A DNA stretch of 64,000 nt from Lutibacter sp. (GCF_030692605.1 NZ_JAUYUD010000105.1:1-64000); one strand, 5' to 3'; shown: positions 25,962-34,835, counted from the stretch's first letter. Made by a program: numbers and translations. The notes: a model not told the origin generated them from the sequence alone.

Positions 25962-27731
25962 TTGAAAAGGGATTTCAAAGATTTTTTTAATATTAAGTTA
26001 CTTTATAAACTGGCCTTTTTATTAAGTCTATCTGGTCTATTTATTTTAATTTTCGATTTTGGTTTTGACCAACCAACAACTATACAAAATAAAATAAATG
26101 GCTTTTTTTTAACCGTTTTATGTATTGGGATATTTACAACCGTGTTACGATATCTTACACAGGGGAAAAATATAGAAGCAAAAGTGATTCTTTTTGACTC
26201 TTTAAGTATCATAATTACCCTTTTAGTTATTTATTTTCACTTCTTTTCAGAAGAAGCCTACCGCCAAGTAACATTTTTATATAGCGATAATTGGATAAAA
26301 ATTACCATTCTTCTAACTTTTATAAGAGAATTTTCAGAACAAAAAATTAATTATAAAAGAACATTGTTGAACCCAGCCCAACTTTTTATAATTAGTTTTC
26401 TTGGAATTATTTTTCTTGGAACATTATTACTAATGTTACCTAATGCAACTTTTAAGGGAATTTCTTTTTTAGACGCTTTATTCACTTCAACCAGTGCAGT
26501 ATGTGTAACAGGCCTTATTGTGGTAGACACTGGCACCTATTTCACACAATTTGGACAAACCATTATCTTAGTTTTAATTCAAGCTGGTGGTATTGGGATA
26601 CTTACTTTTGCAAGTTATTTTAGTTACTTTTTTAAAGGTGTCTCTTCCTATGAAAATCAATTGGTTTTAAGTGATTTAACAAATTCTGAAAAAATTGGTG
26701 AAGTTTTTAGTATTTTAAAAAAAATACTTATAATTACTTTTTCCATTGAAATACTAGGCGCATTTTTTATTTATTTTAGCTTAAATAACTCCTTATTACC
26801 AACATTTTTTGATCGAAGTTTCTTCGCTATTTTTCATTCAATTTCAGCTTTTTGTAATGCTGGTTTTTCAACGCTAACAGCAGGTCTTTATGAAACTGGT
26901 TTTAAGTTTAATTATGGGTTGCAATCAATTATCATTTTATTATTAACTATTGGTGGTTTGGGGTTTCCTATAATTGCAAATTTGATAAAATATTTAAAAT
27001 ACCATGTTGCAAATAAAATTTTAGACTTTAAAAAAAGTAAAATGCTATACAAACCATGGGTATTAAGTTTAAATAGTAGAATTACTTTAATAACCACATT
27101 TTCATTATTAATTTTAGGAACTGTTTTCTTTTATTTAAGTGAATATAACAATACACTTGTTGAGCATCAAGGAATTGGAAAATTTGTCACTGCTCTTTTT
27201 GGGTCTGCTACACCTAGGACAGCTGGGTTTAATACTATTGATATGAATGCCTTAAATATAGCAACTGTTATGATGACCATTTTACTTATGTGGATTGGTG
27301 CTTCGCCAGCTTCGACAGGAGGAGGAATAAAAACAAGTACTTTTGCAATAGCAATATTTAACTTTATTAGTCTTGCAAAAGGAAAATCAAGAATTGAAAT
27401 CTATCGTAGAGAAATTTCTGATATCTCTGTAAGACGAGCTTTCGCAACTATTATGTTATCGTTAATTGTGATAGGATTTGGAATTATTGCAATTTTAGTA
27501 TTTGATCCAGATAAAGAATTATTAGGTATTGCATTTGAGTGTTTTTCAGCATATAGTACTGTTGGGTTAAGTTTAGGGATTACTGCGAGTCTAAGTGCGC
27601 CTAGCAAATTGATAATTATTCTAATCATGTTTATTGGTAGGGTAAGTATGTTATCAATTCTAATAGCTATATTTAAAAAAGTAAAGCATAAAAATTACAA
27701 ATATCCAACGGAAGAGATAACCATAAATTAA
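25962..27731 (+). CDS. TrkH/KtrB-type potassium transporter membrane subunit
   Basis: 589 residues with many membrane helices. Four pore-loop filter motifs are recognisable in order: TSAVCVTGL, SAFCNAGFS, TPRTAGFN and AYSTVGLS, each with the conserved Gly. Two or three extra N-terminal helices precede the core, as in many Bacteroidetes homologues. No ATG is available near the N terminus; the TTG at 25962 (MKRDFKDFF) is the best start. The gene is followed 16 bp later by its RCK regulatory subunit, so the two form a K+ uptake system driven by Na+ or H+. Confidence 0.93.
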   Translation: MKRDFKDFFNIKLLYKLAFLLSLSGLFILIFDFGFDQPTTIQNKINGFFLTVLCIGIFTTVLRYLTQGKNIEAKVILFDSLSIIITLLVIYFHFFSEEAYRQVTFLYSDNWIKITILLTFIREFSEQKINYKRTLLNPAQLFIISFLGIIFLGTLLLMLPNATFKGISFLDALFTSTSAVCVTGLIVVDTGTYFTQFGQTIILVLIQAGGIGILTFASYFSYFFKGVSSYENQLVLSDLTNSEKIGEVFSILKKILIITFSIEILGAFFIYFSLNNSLLPTFFDRSFFAIFHSISAFCNAGFSTLTAGLYETGFKFNYGLQSIIILLLTIGGLGFPIIANLIKYLKYHVANKILDFKKSKMLYKPWVLSLNSRITLITTFSLLILGTVFFYLSEYNNTLVEHQGIGKFVTALFGSATPRTAGFNTIDMNALNIATVMMTILLMWIGASPASTGGGIKTSTFAIAIFNFISLAKGKSRIEIYRREISDISVRRAFATIMLSLIVIGFGIIAILVFDPDKELLGIAFECFSAYSTVGLSLGITASLSAPSKLIIILIMFIGRVSMLSILIAIFKKVKHKNYKYPTEEITIN

Positions 27732-27747
27732 TTTAAACAAACGCATT

Positions 27748-28434
27748 ATGAAATTTTTAATTATAGGCCTCGGAAATTTTGGCGCTTCACTTGCTGAAAA
27801 ATTAACAAATCAAGGTAATGAAGTAATTGGAATAGATTCTAGCATGATTAAAGTTGATGCATTAAGAGAAAAAATTTCTCATACTATTTGCATGAATGCT
27901 ACAGATGAGTTTACTGTATCGGGTTTACCATTAAAAGACACAGACGTTGTTATTGTTGCAATTGGTGAAGATCAAGGTGCAAATGTGATGGCTACAGCTT
28001 TATTTAAAAACTTAAAAGTTAAACGACTTATAAGCAGAGCTATTAACCCATTACATGAAATGGTTTTAAAAGCACTTGGTATTGATGAAATTGTACATCC
28101 AGAAGAAGAAACGGCGGAACGATGGTCAAAAAAGCTATGTTTAAAAGGAGTTATAGACTCTTTTGAGTTAAGTGACGATTTTAGCTTAGTAGAAGCAAAT
28201 GTTCCTGTAAGATATGTAGGTAGAAAAATTGAAGAATTAAATTTCAGACAAAAATATGCTCTATTAATTTTAACAACCATTAAAAAAACAGAAGTAATTG
28301 GTAAACTAGGAACCCATATCACTGAGAAAAAAGTGCAAGGAGTTGCCTCTGGCGAACTTATTTTAGAAAAAGATGAAATTATGGTAATTTATGGGGCTAA
28401 TAAAGACATCCAACGATTTTTAAAAAGTAATTAA
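27748..28434 (+). CDS. TrkA/KtrA-type RCK regulatory subunit of K+ uptake
   Basis: 228 residues: RCK_N Rossmann domain (KFLIIGLGNFGASLAEKL, then GIDSS with the ribose-binding Asp) binding NAD(H) or ATP/ADP, and a C-terminal RCK_C domain from about 135. A single RCK unit is KtrA-like rather than the double TrkA. It forms a cytoplasmic ring that gates the TrkH/KtrB pore. Cotranscription with the upstream transporter is likely from the 16-bp gap. Confidence 0.93.
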   Translation: MKFLIIGLGNFGASLAEKLTNQGNEVIGIDSSMIKVDALREKISHTICMNATDEFTVSGLPLKDTDVVIVAIGEDQGANVMATALFKNLKVKRLISRAINPLHEMVLKALGIDEIVHPEEETAERWSKKLCLKGVIDSFELSDDFSLVEANVPVRYVGRKIEELNFRQKYALLILTTIKKTEVIGKLGTHITEKKVQGVASGELILEKDEIMVIYGANKDIQRFLKSN

Positions 28435-28473
28435 TCATAACTTTTTCATTTACTAAATTAAATAATTAAGACA

Positions 28474-28629
28474 GTGCTAACCTCTAATAATTCTGATATA
28501 TTTAATTACGATTTTGATTGGTGGCAGCCAAGCAAGAATAAAATAATCGAAGGAATTAAAGACGAGTGTTGTGAAAAGTACAAGAAAAAAAAAGAAAAGC
28601 GTTGCAAAAATTGCCCAAATCGAACCTAG
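28474..28629 (+). CDS. Small Cys-rich basic protein (51 aa)
   Basis: Not in the ORF track. A GTG at 28474 opens 51 codons. The N-terminal half is acidic/aromatic (FNYDFDWWQPSKNK), the C-terminal half is KDECCEKYKKKKEKRCKNC followed by PNRT. The four cysteines (CC, then CxxC) resemble a metal-binding knuckle. I recall similar short CCEKYKKGKRCKxCP proteins in flavobacteria, but cannot name the family. It sits 39 bp after trkA and 51 bp before the ClC gene, all on one strand. The start is uncertain because no ATG is available. Confidence 0.6.
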   Translation: MLTSNNSDIFNYDFDWWQPSKNKIIEGIKDECCEKYKKKKEKRCKNCPNRT

Positions 28630-28680
28630 AAAATAATAAATTTAGGTACTTTTACACTTTCTTTTTTTTATAAAAAATAA

Positions 28681-30471
28681 ATGCCAAACAAGTCAGAAGT
28701 TTTATTTCGTAAATTCTTAAAATGGAGATATCAACACATCTCTAACAAGCAATTTATCCATATTGCCAGCGCAGTTATTGGTTTGTTAGCCGGTCTTGGC
28801 GCGGTTGTATTAAAAAACTTTACCCACTTTATTCAAGAATTATTAGAAGGAAAATTTATAAAGGAAATTCATCATGCATTCTATTTTATTTTTCCAGTTT
28901 TTGGTTTGTTAATTGTTCTTCTAATAAAGAAATATATCATTCGTAAAAAAGTAGGTCACGGAATTCCTTCAACTTTATATGCTATTTCAAAACTTAAAGG
29001 AATTTTACCTAAGCATCAAATGTGGGCATCATTAATTACAGCACCTCTAACTGTTGGTTTCGGTGGTTCCGTAGGTTTGGAAGGGCCAACTGTTGCTACA
29101 GGTGCCGCCCTTGGATCAAATTTCGCGCGATTATTTCATTTAAATCAAACCACTAGAACATTACTAATTGGTGGTGCTGCTGCTGGTGCAATGTCCTCTA
29201 TTTTTAAAGCCCCAATTGCTGCAATTATTTTTGCTGTAGAGATTTTTAGCTTAGAACTCACTTTAGCATCAATGATTCCTCTATTATTGGCTTCAATTAC
29301 AGCTGTTTTAACATCTTATTTCTTTTTTGGAGATGAAGTATTACTTCATTTCATTTTACAGGATAAATTTGAATTCAGTGATGTGTCTTTTTATATTCTG
29401 TTAGGTGTTTTTTCGGCTGCTATTTCAATTTATTTTAGTAAAGTTTTTTTTGGTGTTGATTCGTTTTTTAAAAAATTTTCCAATATCTATAAGCGTTTGC
29501 TAATTGGAGGAATTTTACTTGGAATCATTATTTATTTTGTGCCACCTCTTTTTGGTGAAGGCTTTTCAACTATTAATAATGTATTAAAAGGAAATATAAC
29601 TGAAGTTGTTAGGAATAATATTTTCCAAAGTGCGGTTGATAATATTTTTATAATTATTGCACTGCTTATTGGATTAATTTTATTTAAAATTGTGGCAAGT
29701 TCAGTCACTTTTGGTGCTGGAGGTGTAGGTGGAATATTTGCACCAACCCTTTTTACCGGTAGTATTACTGGGTATGTTTTTGCTTTAATAATAAATACAA
29801 GTAACTTGTTTAACCATCAATTATCATTAACAAATTTCGCAATGGTTGGCATGGCAGGTTTAATGGCAGGAATTTTACATGCCCCTTTAACAGCTATATT
29901 TTTAATTGCCGAAATTACAGGAGGTTACGAATTATTTGTACCTTTAATGATTGTTGCTTCAATTTCATATATCATTACAAAAAAATACATTCCTCATAAT
30001 ATTTACCACAAACAATTAGCTGAAAAAGGACAATTATTGACTCATGATAAAGATAAAAATGTGTTGATGATGTTGGATTTAGACAAATTGATTGAAACGG
30101 ATTTTGTTCTGCTAAACCCTGAAATGACTTTAGGAGATGTAGTAACCAAAGCTGTTGCAAAATCTTCTAGGAATCATTTTCCTGTAATAAATGAAGAAAA
30201 TGAATTTTTAGGAATCCTTACTATCAATGATATTAGAAGTATTATGTTTAATCAAGAATTATATGAAACAATAAAAGTAGCAGATTTAATGCATGATGGT
30301 TCCGATATTATTTATTATGAAAAAGATTCGGCCGAAGCAATTTTAGAAAAATTTAAACGATGTTCTGCTTGGAATTTAGTGGTGTTAAAAGATGGTAAAT
30401 ACTTTGGATTTATTTCAAAATCTAGACTCTTGACAGCTTATCGAAGAAAATTGATTGATGTTACAGCTTAA
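28681..30471 (+). CDS. ClC-family chloride transporter with C-terminal CBS pair
   Basis: 596 residues: a ClC membrane domain (about 20-445) followed by two CBS repeats (about 465-590), which bind adenine nucleotides and gate the protein. Anion-pore motifs are clear: GSVGLEGP with the gating Glu, GAGGVGGIFAPTLF and GMAGLMAGILHAPLTAIFLIAEITGGYELF. At the position of the internal proton Glu of exchangers (IIEEMR in the E. coli protein) this one has AVEIFS, so the second Glu is Ile. It follows TrkH/TrkA, consistent with K+/Cl- balance. Confidence 0.92.
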   Translation: MPNKSEVLFRKFLKWRYQHISNKQFIHIASAVIGLLAGLGAVVLKNFTHFIQELLEGKFIKEIHHAFYFIFPVFGLLIVLLIKKYIIRKKVGHGIPSTLYAISKLKGILPKHQMWASLITAPLTVGFGGSVGLEGPTVATGAALGSNFARLFHLNQTTRTLLIGGAAAGAMSSIFKAPIAAIIFAVEIFSLELTLASMIPLLLASITAVLTSYFFFGDEVLLHFILQDKFEFSDVSFYILLGVFSAAISIYFSKVFFGVDSFFKKFSNIYKRLLIGGILLGIIIYFVPPLFGEGFSTINNVLKGNITEVVRNNIFQSAVDNIFIIIALLIGLILFKIVASSVTFGAGGVGGIFAPTLFTGSITGYVFALIINTSNLFNHQLSLTNFAMVGMAGLMAGILHAPLTAIFLIAEITGGYELFVPLMIVASISYIITKKYIPHNIYHKQLAEKGQLLTHDKDKNVLMMLDLDKLIETDFVLLNPEMTLGDVVTKAVAKSSRNHFPVINEENEFLGILTINDIRSIMFNQELYETIKVADLMHDGSDIIYYEKDSAEAILEKFKRCSAWNLVVLKDGKYFGFISKSRLLTAYRRKLIDVTA

Positions 30472-30495
30472 ATGTAATTTATAAAAATTTGAAAA

Positions 30496-30729
30496 ATGAA
30501 AAATATTATTATTATAATTTTGATAGTGGTTATTTCAACCCTTGTTTATGGTTTTTACATTAAATCAAACAGTGATCCAAACGGTGAAATAATAATAGGA
30601 ATTGCAGTGTTGTCTATCGCCTTTATTTTAATGCCGCTATTTATTTATCATAGATATAAAAACAAAAACATGAGCAATTTTAGGTTGGATAAATGGCTTG
30701 ACGAATTAAATAAAAATGAGAAAAAATAG
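30496..30729 (+). CDS. Small two-helix membrane protein, unknown function
   Basis: 77 residues with two hydrophobic helices (about 3-20 and 34-50), a short SNSDPNGE loop and a charged cytoplasmic tail (RYKNKNMSNFRLDKWLDELNKNEKK). It starts 24 bp after the ClC gene and is probably in its transcript, so it may be an accessory subunit. No named family recognised. Confidence 0.7.
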   Translation: MKNIIIIILIVVISTLVYGFYIKSNSDPNGEIIIGIAVLSIAFILMPLFIYHRYKNKNMSNFRLDKWLDELNKNEKK

Positions 30730-30770
30730 TTAACAGTATTTTAGTGTACAGTCGCAGTTTATAATTACAT

Positions 30771-30840
30771 TTTTCGCTAAAATATTCAACTTTTCGCTAA
30801 AAAACCATTGCCTATTTGCCTATTGCCTATTTGCCCAATG
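30771..30840. repeat. Two short direct repeats in a convergent intergenic gap
   Basis: TTTTCGCTAAAA occurs at 30771-30782 and 30791-30802 (20-base period), and a 15-base unit starting CCTATTTGCC occurs at 30811 and 30826. No gene or hairpin was seen in the 130-base gap. Function unknown. Confidence 0.5.
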
Positions 30841-30859
30841 ACTTTTACCTAAAAAAACA

Positions 30860-31309
30860 CTAATTCCAATTTCTTTTTTCAATAAAAAATCTTTTCATTA
30901 TTTCTGCACATTCTACTTCCAAAATTCCTCCTAAAACCACAGTTTTTGGATGCAAGGTTGTATTCAAAACATTAAAACCTCTTTTAAGTTCAGAAGCACC
31001 ATATACAATTTTACCTAATTGTGCCCAATAACTTGCACCAGCACACATCTGGCAAGGTTCTAGAGTAACATATAATGTGCATTCAATTAAATATTTGCCA
31101 CCTAAAAAATCAGCTGCGGCAGTAAATGCCTGCATTTCTGCATGTGCTGTAACATCTGTAAGGGTTTCTGTTAAATTATGAGCACGTGCAATAATTTGAT
31201 TATTCATAACAATAACTGCTCCAACCGGCACCTCATTTTTATCATAAGCCAATTGCGCTTCTTGCAATGCTTTTTTCATAAAATACGTGTCGTCAAAAGG
31301 ATTTATCAT
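30860..31309 (-). CDS. tadA: tRNA-specific adenosine deaminase-type nucleoside deaminase
   Basis: 149 residues, zinc-dependent cytidine/deoxycytidylate deaminase fold. The zinc site is complete: HAEM (His ligand and proton-shuttling Glu) and the PCQMC motif (two Cys ligands). N-terminal EVPVGAVIV and C-terminal KRGFNVL are typical of TadA, which makes inosine at the wobble position of tRNA-Arg. A guanine deaminase relative cannot be fully excluded. A TACTTTTG box 4 bases before its ATG implies a nearly leaderless mRNA. Confidence 0.85.
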   Translation of the reverse strand: MINPFDDTYFMKKALQEAQLAYDKNEVPVGAVIVMNNQIIARAHNLTETLTDVTAHAEMQAFTAAADFLGGKYLIECTLYVTLEPCQMCAGASYWAQLGKIVYGASELKRGFNVLNTTLHPKTVVLGGILEVECAEIMKRFFIEKRNWN

Positions 31310-31313
31310 ACTT

Positions 31314-31321
31314 CAAAAGTA
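31314..31321 (-). promoter_or_regulatory. -7 promoter box (TACTTTTG) of tadA
   Basis: Exact TAnnTTTG match on the minus strand; only four bases separate it from the tadA ATG at 31309, so transcription would start at or next to the start codon. Confidence 0.6.
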
Positions 31322-31355
31322 ATTTTTTTTAATTCAACTAACAATTTAATTATTG

Positions 31356-31363
31356 TAGTTTTG
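31356..31363 (+). promoter_or_regulatory. -7 promoter box (TAGTTTTG) of dxs
   Basis: Exact TAnnTTTG match six bases before the dxs ATG at 31370. It shows that the 64 extra upstream codons of the ORF track are not translated. Confidence 0.65.
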
Positions 31364-31369
31364 TATACA

Positions 31370-33139
31370 ATGATTAAAAATTTGTTAGCACATATTAATA
31401 GTCCGAAAGATTTGCGCAAACTTTCAAAAACCCAACTCCCTCAGTTGGCGTTAGAATTGCGTAATTTTATTATAGATATTGTTGCAACAAAAGAAGGTCA
31501 TTTAGGCGCAAGTTTAGGTGTAGTTGAATTAACTATTGCGCTTCATTATGTATTTGACACTCCAAATGATTTATTGGTTTGGGACGTTGGTCACCAAGCA
31601 TACGGACATAAAATTTTAACCGAAAGAAAATCGGTTTTTCACACAAACCGACAGCTTAAAGGAGTTTCTGGTTTCCCAAAAATAAGTGAAAGCAAGTATG
31701 ATGCTTTTGGAACTGGGCATTCTTCAACCTCCATTTCTGCAACGTTAGGGATGGCTTTGGCTTCAAAAATTAAAGGTGATTTTAATAAACACCATATAGC
31801 AGTAATTGGAGATGCATCCATTGCCAGCGGCATGGCTTTTGAAGGTTTAAATCACGCTGGAGTAACCGATGCTAATTTATTAATAATTTTAAACGACAAT
31901 GCAATGGGGATTGATCCAAGTGTTGGTGCTTTAAAAAACTATTTTACAGACATTAAGGCTGGTAAAAAAGTTAGAAAAAACAATATTATTGAAGCCTTAA
32001 ATTTTAACTATTTTGGACCAATTGACGGACATAATATTGACGAGATTATTACTGAATTAGAACGATTAAAAACCATAAAAGGTCCTAAATTTTTACACAT
32101 TATAACCACCAAAGGCAAAGGATTAGAGCAGGCCGAACAAGATCAAGTCACTTACCACGCTCCAGGAAAATTTAATAAATTAACAGGTAATTTAATAGTA
32201 AAAGAAAAAAAAGAAGAGCCTCCAAAATATCAAGATGTTTTTGGAGAAACCTTGGTTGAATTGGCTAGATTGAATGACAAAATTGTTGGAATTACACCAG
32301 CAATGCCAACAGGTTGTTCTTTAAAATTAATGTTAGATGAAATACCTGAAAGGGCTTTTGATGTGGGTATTGCCGAACAACATGCGGTTACTTTAGCGGC
32401 AGGAATGGCAACGCAAGGTTTAATTCCGTTTTGTAATATTTATTCAACCTTTTTACAGCGCGCTTACGATCAAATAATTCATGATGTAGCCTTACAAAAT
32501 TTACCTGTGATTTTTTGCATAGATAGAGCTGGAATTGTTGGTGAAGATGGAGCAACACACCACGGAATTTTTGATATTGCCTATTTGAGATGTATACCTA
32601 ACTTGGTGATTTTTGCACCTTTAAATGAAGTTGAATTACGTAACATTATGTACACTGCACAATTGGAAATAGATTTTCCATTAGCCATTAGATACCCACG
32701 AGGAAGAGGAACTATTATAGATTGGAAACAGCCTTTTTATAAAATTGAGATTGGTAAAGGAAGTTGTATTGCCAAAGGTGATGAAATAGCTATTTTAAGT
32801 ATTGGCACAATAGGAAACAAAATAATTGAAATTCAAGAATATTTTCCAAAAAATAAAGTTGCTCATTACAGTATGAGATTTATAAAACCTATGGATGAAT
32901 CACTACTTCATACCATTTTTACCAATTTTAAAACTATTGTTACTATTGAAGATGGTACTGTTATTGGCGGATTTGGAAGTGCTATTCTAGAATTTGCATC
33001 AAAAAATAATTATACTAATTCTGTAAAAAACTTGGGTGTTCCTGATACTTTTATTGAACATGGCTCCATAGAAGAATTATGTGATACTGTTCATTTATCA
33101 AATCAAAAAATTCTAGAATTTATTGTTAACTTATCATAA
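31370..33139 (+). CDS. dxs: 1-deoxy-D-xylulose-5-phosphate synthase
   Basis: First enzyme of the non-mevalonate isoprenoid pathway; joins pyruvate and glyceraldehyde-3-phosphate using thiamine diphosphate. Motifs: GHLGASLGVVELT, WDVGHQAYGHKIL, GDASIASGMAFEGLN (ThDP/Mg), LNDNAMGID, and EQHAVTLAAGMA in the pyrimidine domain. The track ORF starts 64 codons earlier and overlaps tadA; the ATG at 31370 (MIKNLLAHI) right after the promoter is correct, giving 589 residues, a common length for Bacteroidetes enzymes. A terminator follows directly. Confidence 0.96.
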   Translation: MIKNLLAHINSPKDLRKLSKTQLPQLALELRNFIIDIVATKEGHLGASLGVVELTIALHYVFDTPNDLLVWDVGHQAYGHKILTERKSVFHTNRQLKGVSGFPKISESKYDAFGTGHSSTSISATLGMALASKIKGDFNKHHIAVIGDASIASGMAFEGLNHAGVTDANLLIILNDNAMGIDPSVGALKNYFTDIKAGKKVRKNNIIEALNFNYFGPIDGHNIDEIITELERLKTIKGPKFLHIITTKGKGLEQAEQDQVTYHAPGKFNKLTGNLIVKEKKEEPPKYQDVFGETLVELARLNDKIVGITPAMPTGCSLKLMLDEIPERAFDVGIAEQHAVTLAAGMATQGLIPFCNIYSTFLQRAYDQIIHDVALQNLPVIFCIDRAGIVGEDGATHHGIFDIAYLRCIPNLVIFAPLNEVELRNIMYTAQLEIDFPLAIRYPRGRGTIIDWKQPFYKIEIGKGSCIAKGDEIAILSIGTIGNKIIEIQEYFPKNKVAHYSMRFIKPMDESLLHTIFTNFKTIVTIEDGTVIGGFGSAILEFASKNNYTNSVKNLGVPDTFIEHGSIEELCDTVHLSNQKILEFIVNLS

Positions 33140-33168
33140 AAAAACACTCATTAAAATAAGTGTTTTTT
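33138..33168. terminator. Bidirectional terminator between dxs and the ALDH gene
   Basis: AAAAACACT and its complement AGTGTTTTT flank a 10-base loop, with T-runs on both strands. It lies directly after the dxs stop and 26 bases after the convergent aldehyde dehydrogenase stop. Confidence 0.85.
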
Positions 33169-33193
33169 ACAATTCTGTATTTTTAATTCAATT

Positions 33194-34747
33194 TTACAAA
33201 TCAAATTTAATTCCTTGTGCTAAAGGAAGTTCTGTTGTGTAATTAATGGTATTTGTTTGACGTCTCATATAAATTTTCCAAGCATCGGAGCCAGATTCTC
33301 GTCCGCCGCCAGTTTCTTTTTCACCACCAAAAGCGCCTCCAATTTCTGCGCCTGAAGTTCCAATATTTACATTAGCAATACCACAATCTGAACCTGCTTG
33401 AGACAAAAATTGTTCTGCTTCACGCAAATTATTAGTCATTATTGCAGATGATAATCCTTGAGCTACGCCATTCTGAATTTCAATGGCATTTGTAACATCT
33501 CCTGTATATTTCATTAAATACAAAATTGGTGCAAAAGTTTCATGTTGCACAATTTTAAAATCGTTTGATGCTTCAGCAATTGCCGGTTTTACATAACAAC
33601 CACTTTCATAACCAATTCCACTTAAAACACCTCCTTCAACTAAAACAGTGCCTCCTTCTTCAACAACTTTTGCTAATGCTTGTTCATACATTTTAACAGC
33701 ATCTTTATCAATTAAAGGCCCAACGTGATTGTTTTGATCCAACGGATTACCAATGCGCAATTGTTTGTATGCTGCAACTAAGGTGTTCTTTACTTTATCA
33801 TATATAGATTCATGAATAATTAATCTACGAGTAGAAGTGCATCGCTGTCCCGCGGTTCCTACAGCACCAAATATTGCTCCAATAATACTTATCTTAATAT
33901 CGGCGTCTGGTGTTATAATAATTGCATTGTTTCCTCCTAATTCTAATAAAGATCTTCCCAAACGTTCGGCTACTGTTTTAGCCACAATTTTTCCCATTCT
34001 GGTAGAACCTGTTGCTGAAATTAAAGGAATTCTTGGGTCGTTAGACATAAATTCCCCAACCTTATAATCACCGTTTACTATACAAGAAATTCCTTCTGGC
34101 AAATTATTTTCTTTTAATACTTCAGTCATAATATTTTGACAAGCAATGCTGCATAAAGGTGCTTTTTCTGATGCTTTCCAAACACAAACATCGCCACAAA
34201 TCCAAGCTAGTGCCGTATTCCAACTCCAAACAGCTACTGGAAAATTAAATGCAGAAATTATACCTACAATTCCTAACGGATGGTATTGCTCATACATTCT
34301 ATGACCAGGTCTTTCGGAATGCATTGTTAAGCCGTGTAATTGTCGAGAGAGTCCAACAGCAAAATCACAGATATCTATCATTTCTTGTACTTCGCCCAAC
34401 CCTTCTTGCAAGGATTTTCCCATTTCATATGAAACAAGTTCGCCTAAGGGTTGTTTTAAAGCTCTTAGTTTATCACCAAATTGTCTCACAATTTCTCCAC
34501 GCAAAGGGGCTGGCTTTAATCTCCAACTTTTATATGCAGTTTGAGCAGTTTCCATCACTTTTTCATAATCTTCTTTGGTTGTTGTGCTCACTTTTCCAAT
34601 TAACTTTCCATCAACAGGTGAATAAGATGCAATTACAGCGCCTTTTCCAAAACTATTAACTCCAGTTGAAGTGCCTTGATTTAACTCTTTTACTCCTAAA
34701 AGTTTTAGAGATTGCTGTATTTTTTGAGCTATTGTTGAAATTTCCAT
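33194..34747 (-). CDS. Aldehyde dehydrogenase, ALDH7 (aminoadipate-semialdehyde) type
   Basis: 517 residues, NAD(P)+-dependent. The catalytic Glu lies in LELGGNNAIII and the nucleophile Cys in GQRCTSTRRL; SAFNFPVAVWSWN and FGGEKETGGGRESGSDAW are strongly characteristic of the antiquitin/ALDH7A1 group, which oxidises alpha-aminoadipic semialdehyde in lysine catabolism and other aldehydes under stress. No other lysine-degradation gene is in the window. It is monocistronic with a TAGTTTTG box 28 bases upstream of the ATG. Confidence 0.92.
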   Translation of the reverse strand: MEISTIAQKIQQSLKLLGVKELNQGTSTGVNSFGKGAVIASYSPVDGKLIGKVSTTTKEDYEKVMETAQTAYKSWRLKPAPLRGEIVRQFGDKLRALKQPLGELVSYEMGKSLQEGLGEVQEMIDICDFAVGLSRQLHGLTMHSERPGHRMYEQYHPLGIVGIISAFNFPVAVWSWNTALAWICGDVCVWKASEKAPLCSIACQNIMTEVLKENNLPEGISCIVNGDYKVGEFMSNDPRIPLISATGSTRMGKIVAKTVAERLGRSLLELGGNNAIIITPDADIKISIIGAIFGAVGTAGQRCTSTRRLIIHESIYDKVKNTLVAAYKQLRIGNPLDQNNHVGPLIDKDAVKMYEQALAKVVEEGGTVLVEGGVLSGIGYESGCYVKPAIAEASNDFKIVQHETFAPILYLMKYTGDVTNAIEIQNGVAQGLSSAIMTNNLREAEQFLSQAGSDCGIANVNIGTSGAEIGGAFGGEKETGGGRESGSDAWKIYMRRQTNTINYTTELPLAQGIKFDL

Positions 34748-34775
34748 AAGTTGATTTAATTTTAATTTGAAGAGA

Positions 34776-34783
34776 CAAAACTA
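34776..34783 (-). promoter_or_regulatory. -7 promoter box (TAGTTTTG) of the ALDH gene
   Basis: Exact TAnnTTTG match on the minus strand 28 bases upstream of the ATG at 34747. Confidence 0.6.
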
Positions 34784-34807
34784 CGAATAATAATAACTAT
34801 AAAATGA

Positions 34808-34835
34808 AAAGCCATTTCAAATCTGAAATGGCTTT
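34808..34835 (-). terminator. Terminator of the sigma factor/beta-barrel operon
   Basis: AAAGCCATTTCA with its complement forms a 12-bp stem and a 4-base loop; on the minus strand it is followed by TTTTCATTTT. It lies 40 bases after the stop of the beta-barrel gene. Confidence 0.85.

Noticed and set aside
27972-28322. 116-residue ORF antisense to trkA
   Set aside because: Shadow of the RCK domain gene; no motif.
31178-31369. 64-codon N-terminal extension of dxs in the ORF track
   Set aside because: It overlaps tadA on the other strand, is not DXS-like, and the TAGTTTTG promoter box lies inside it just before the ATG at 31370.
34249-34659. 136-residue ORF antisense to the aldehyde dehydrogenase
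   Set aside because: Entirely within a strongly conserved gene in another frame; composition is that of a shadow ORF.
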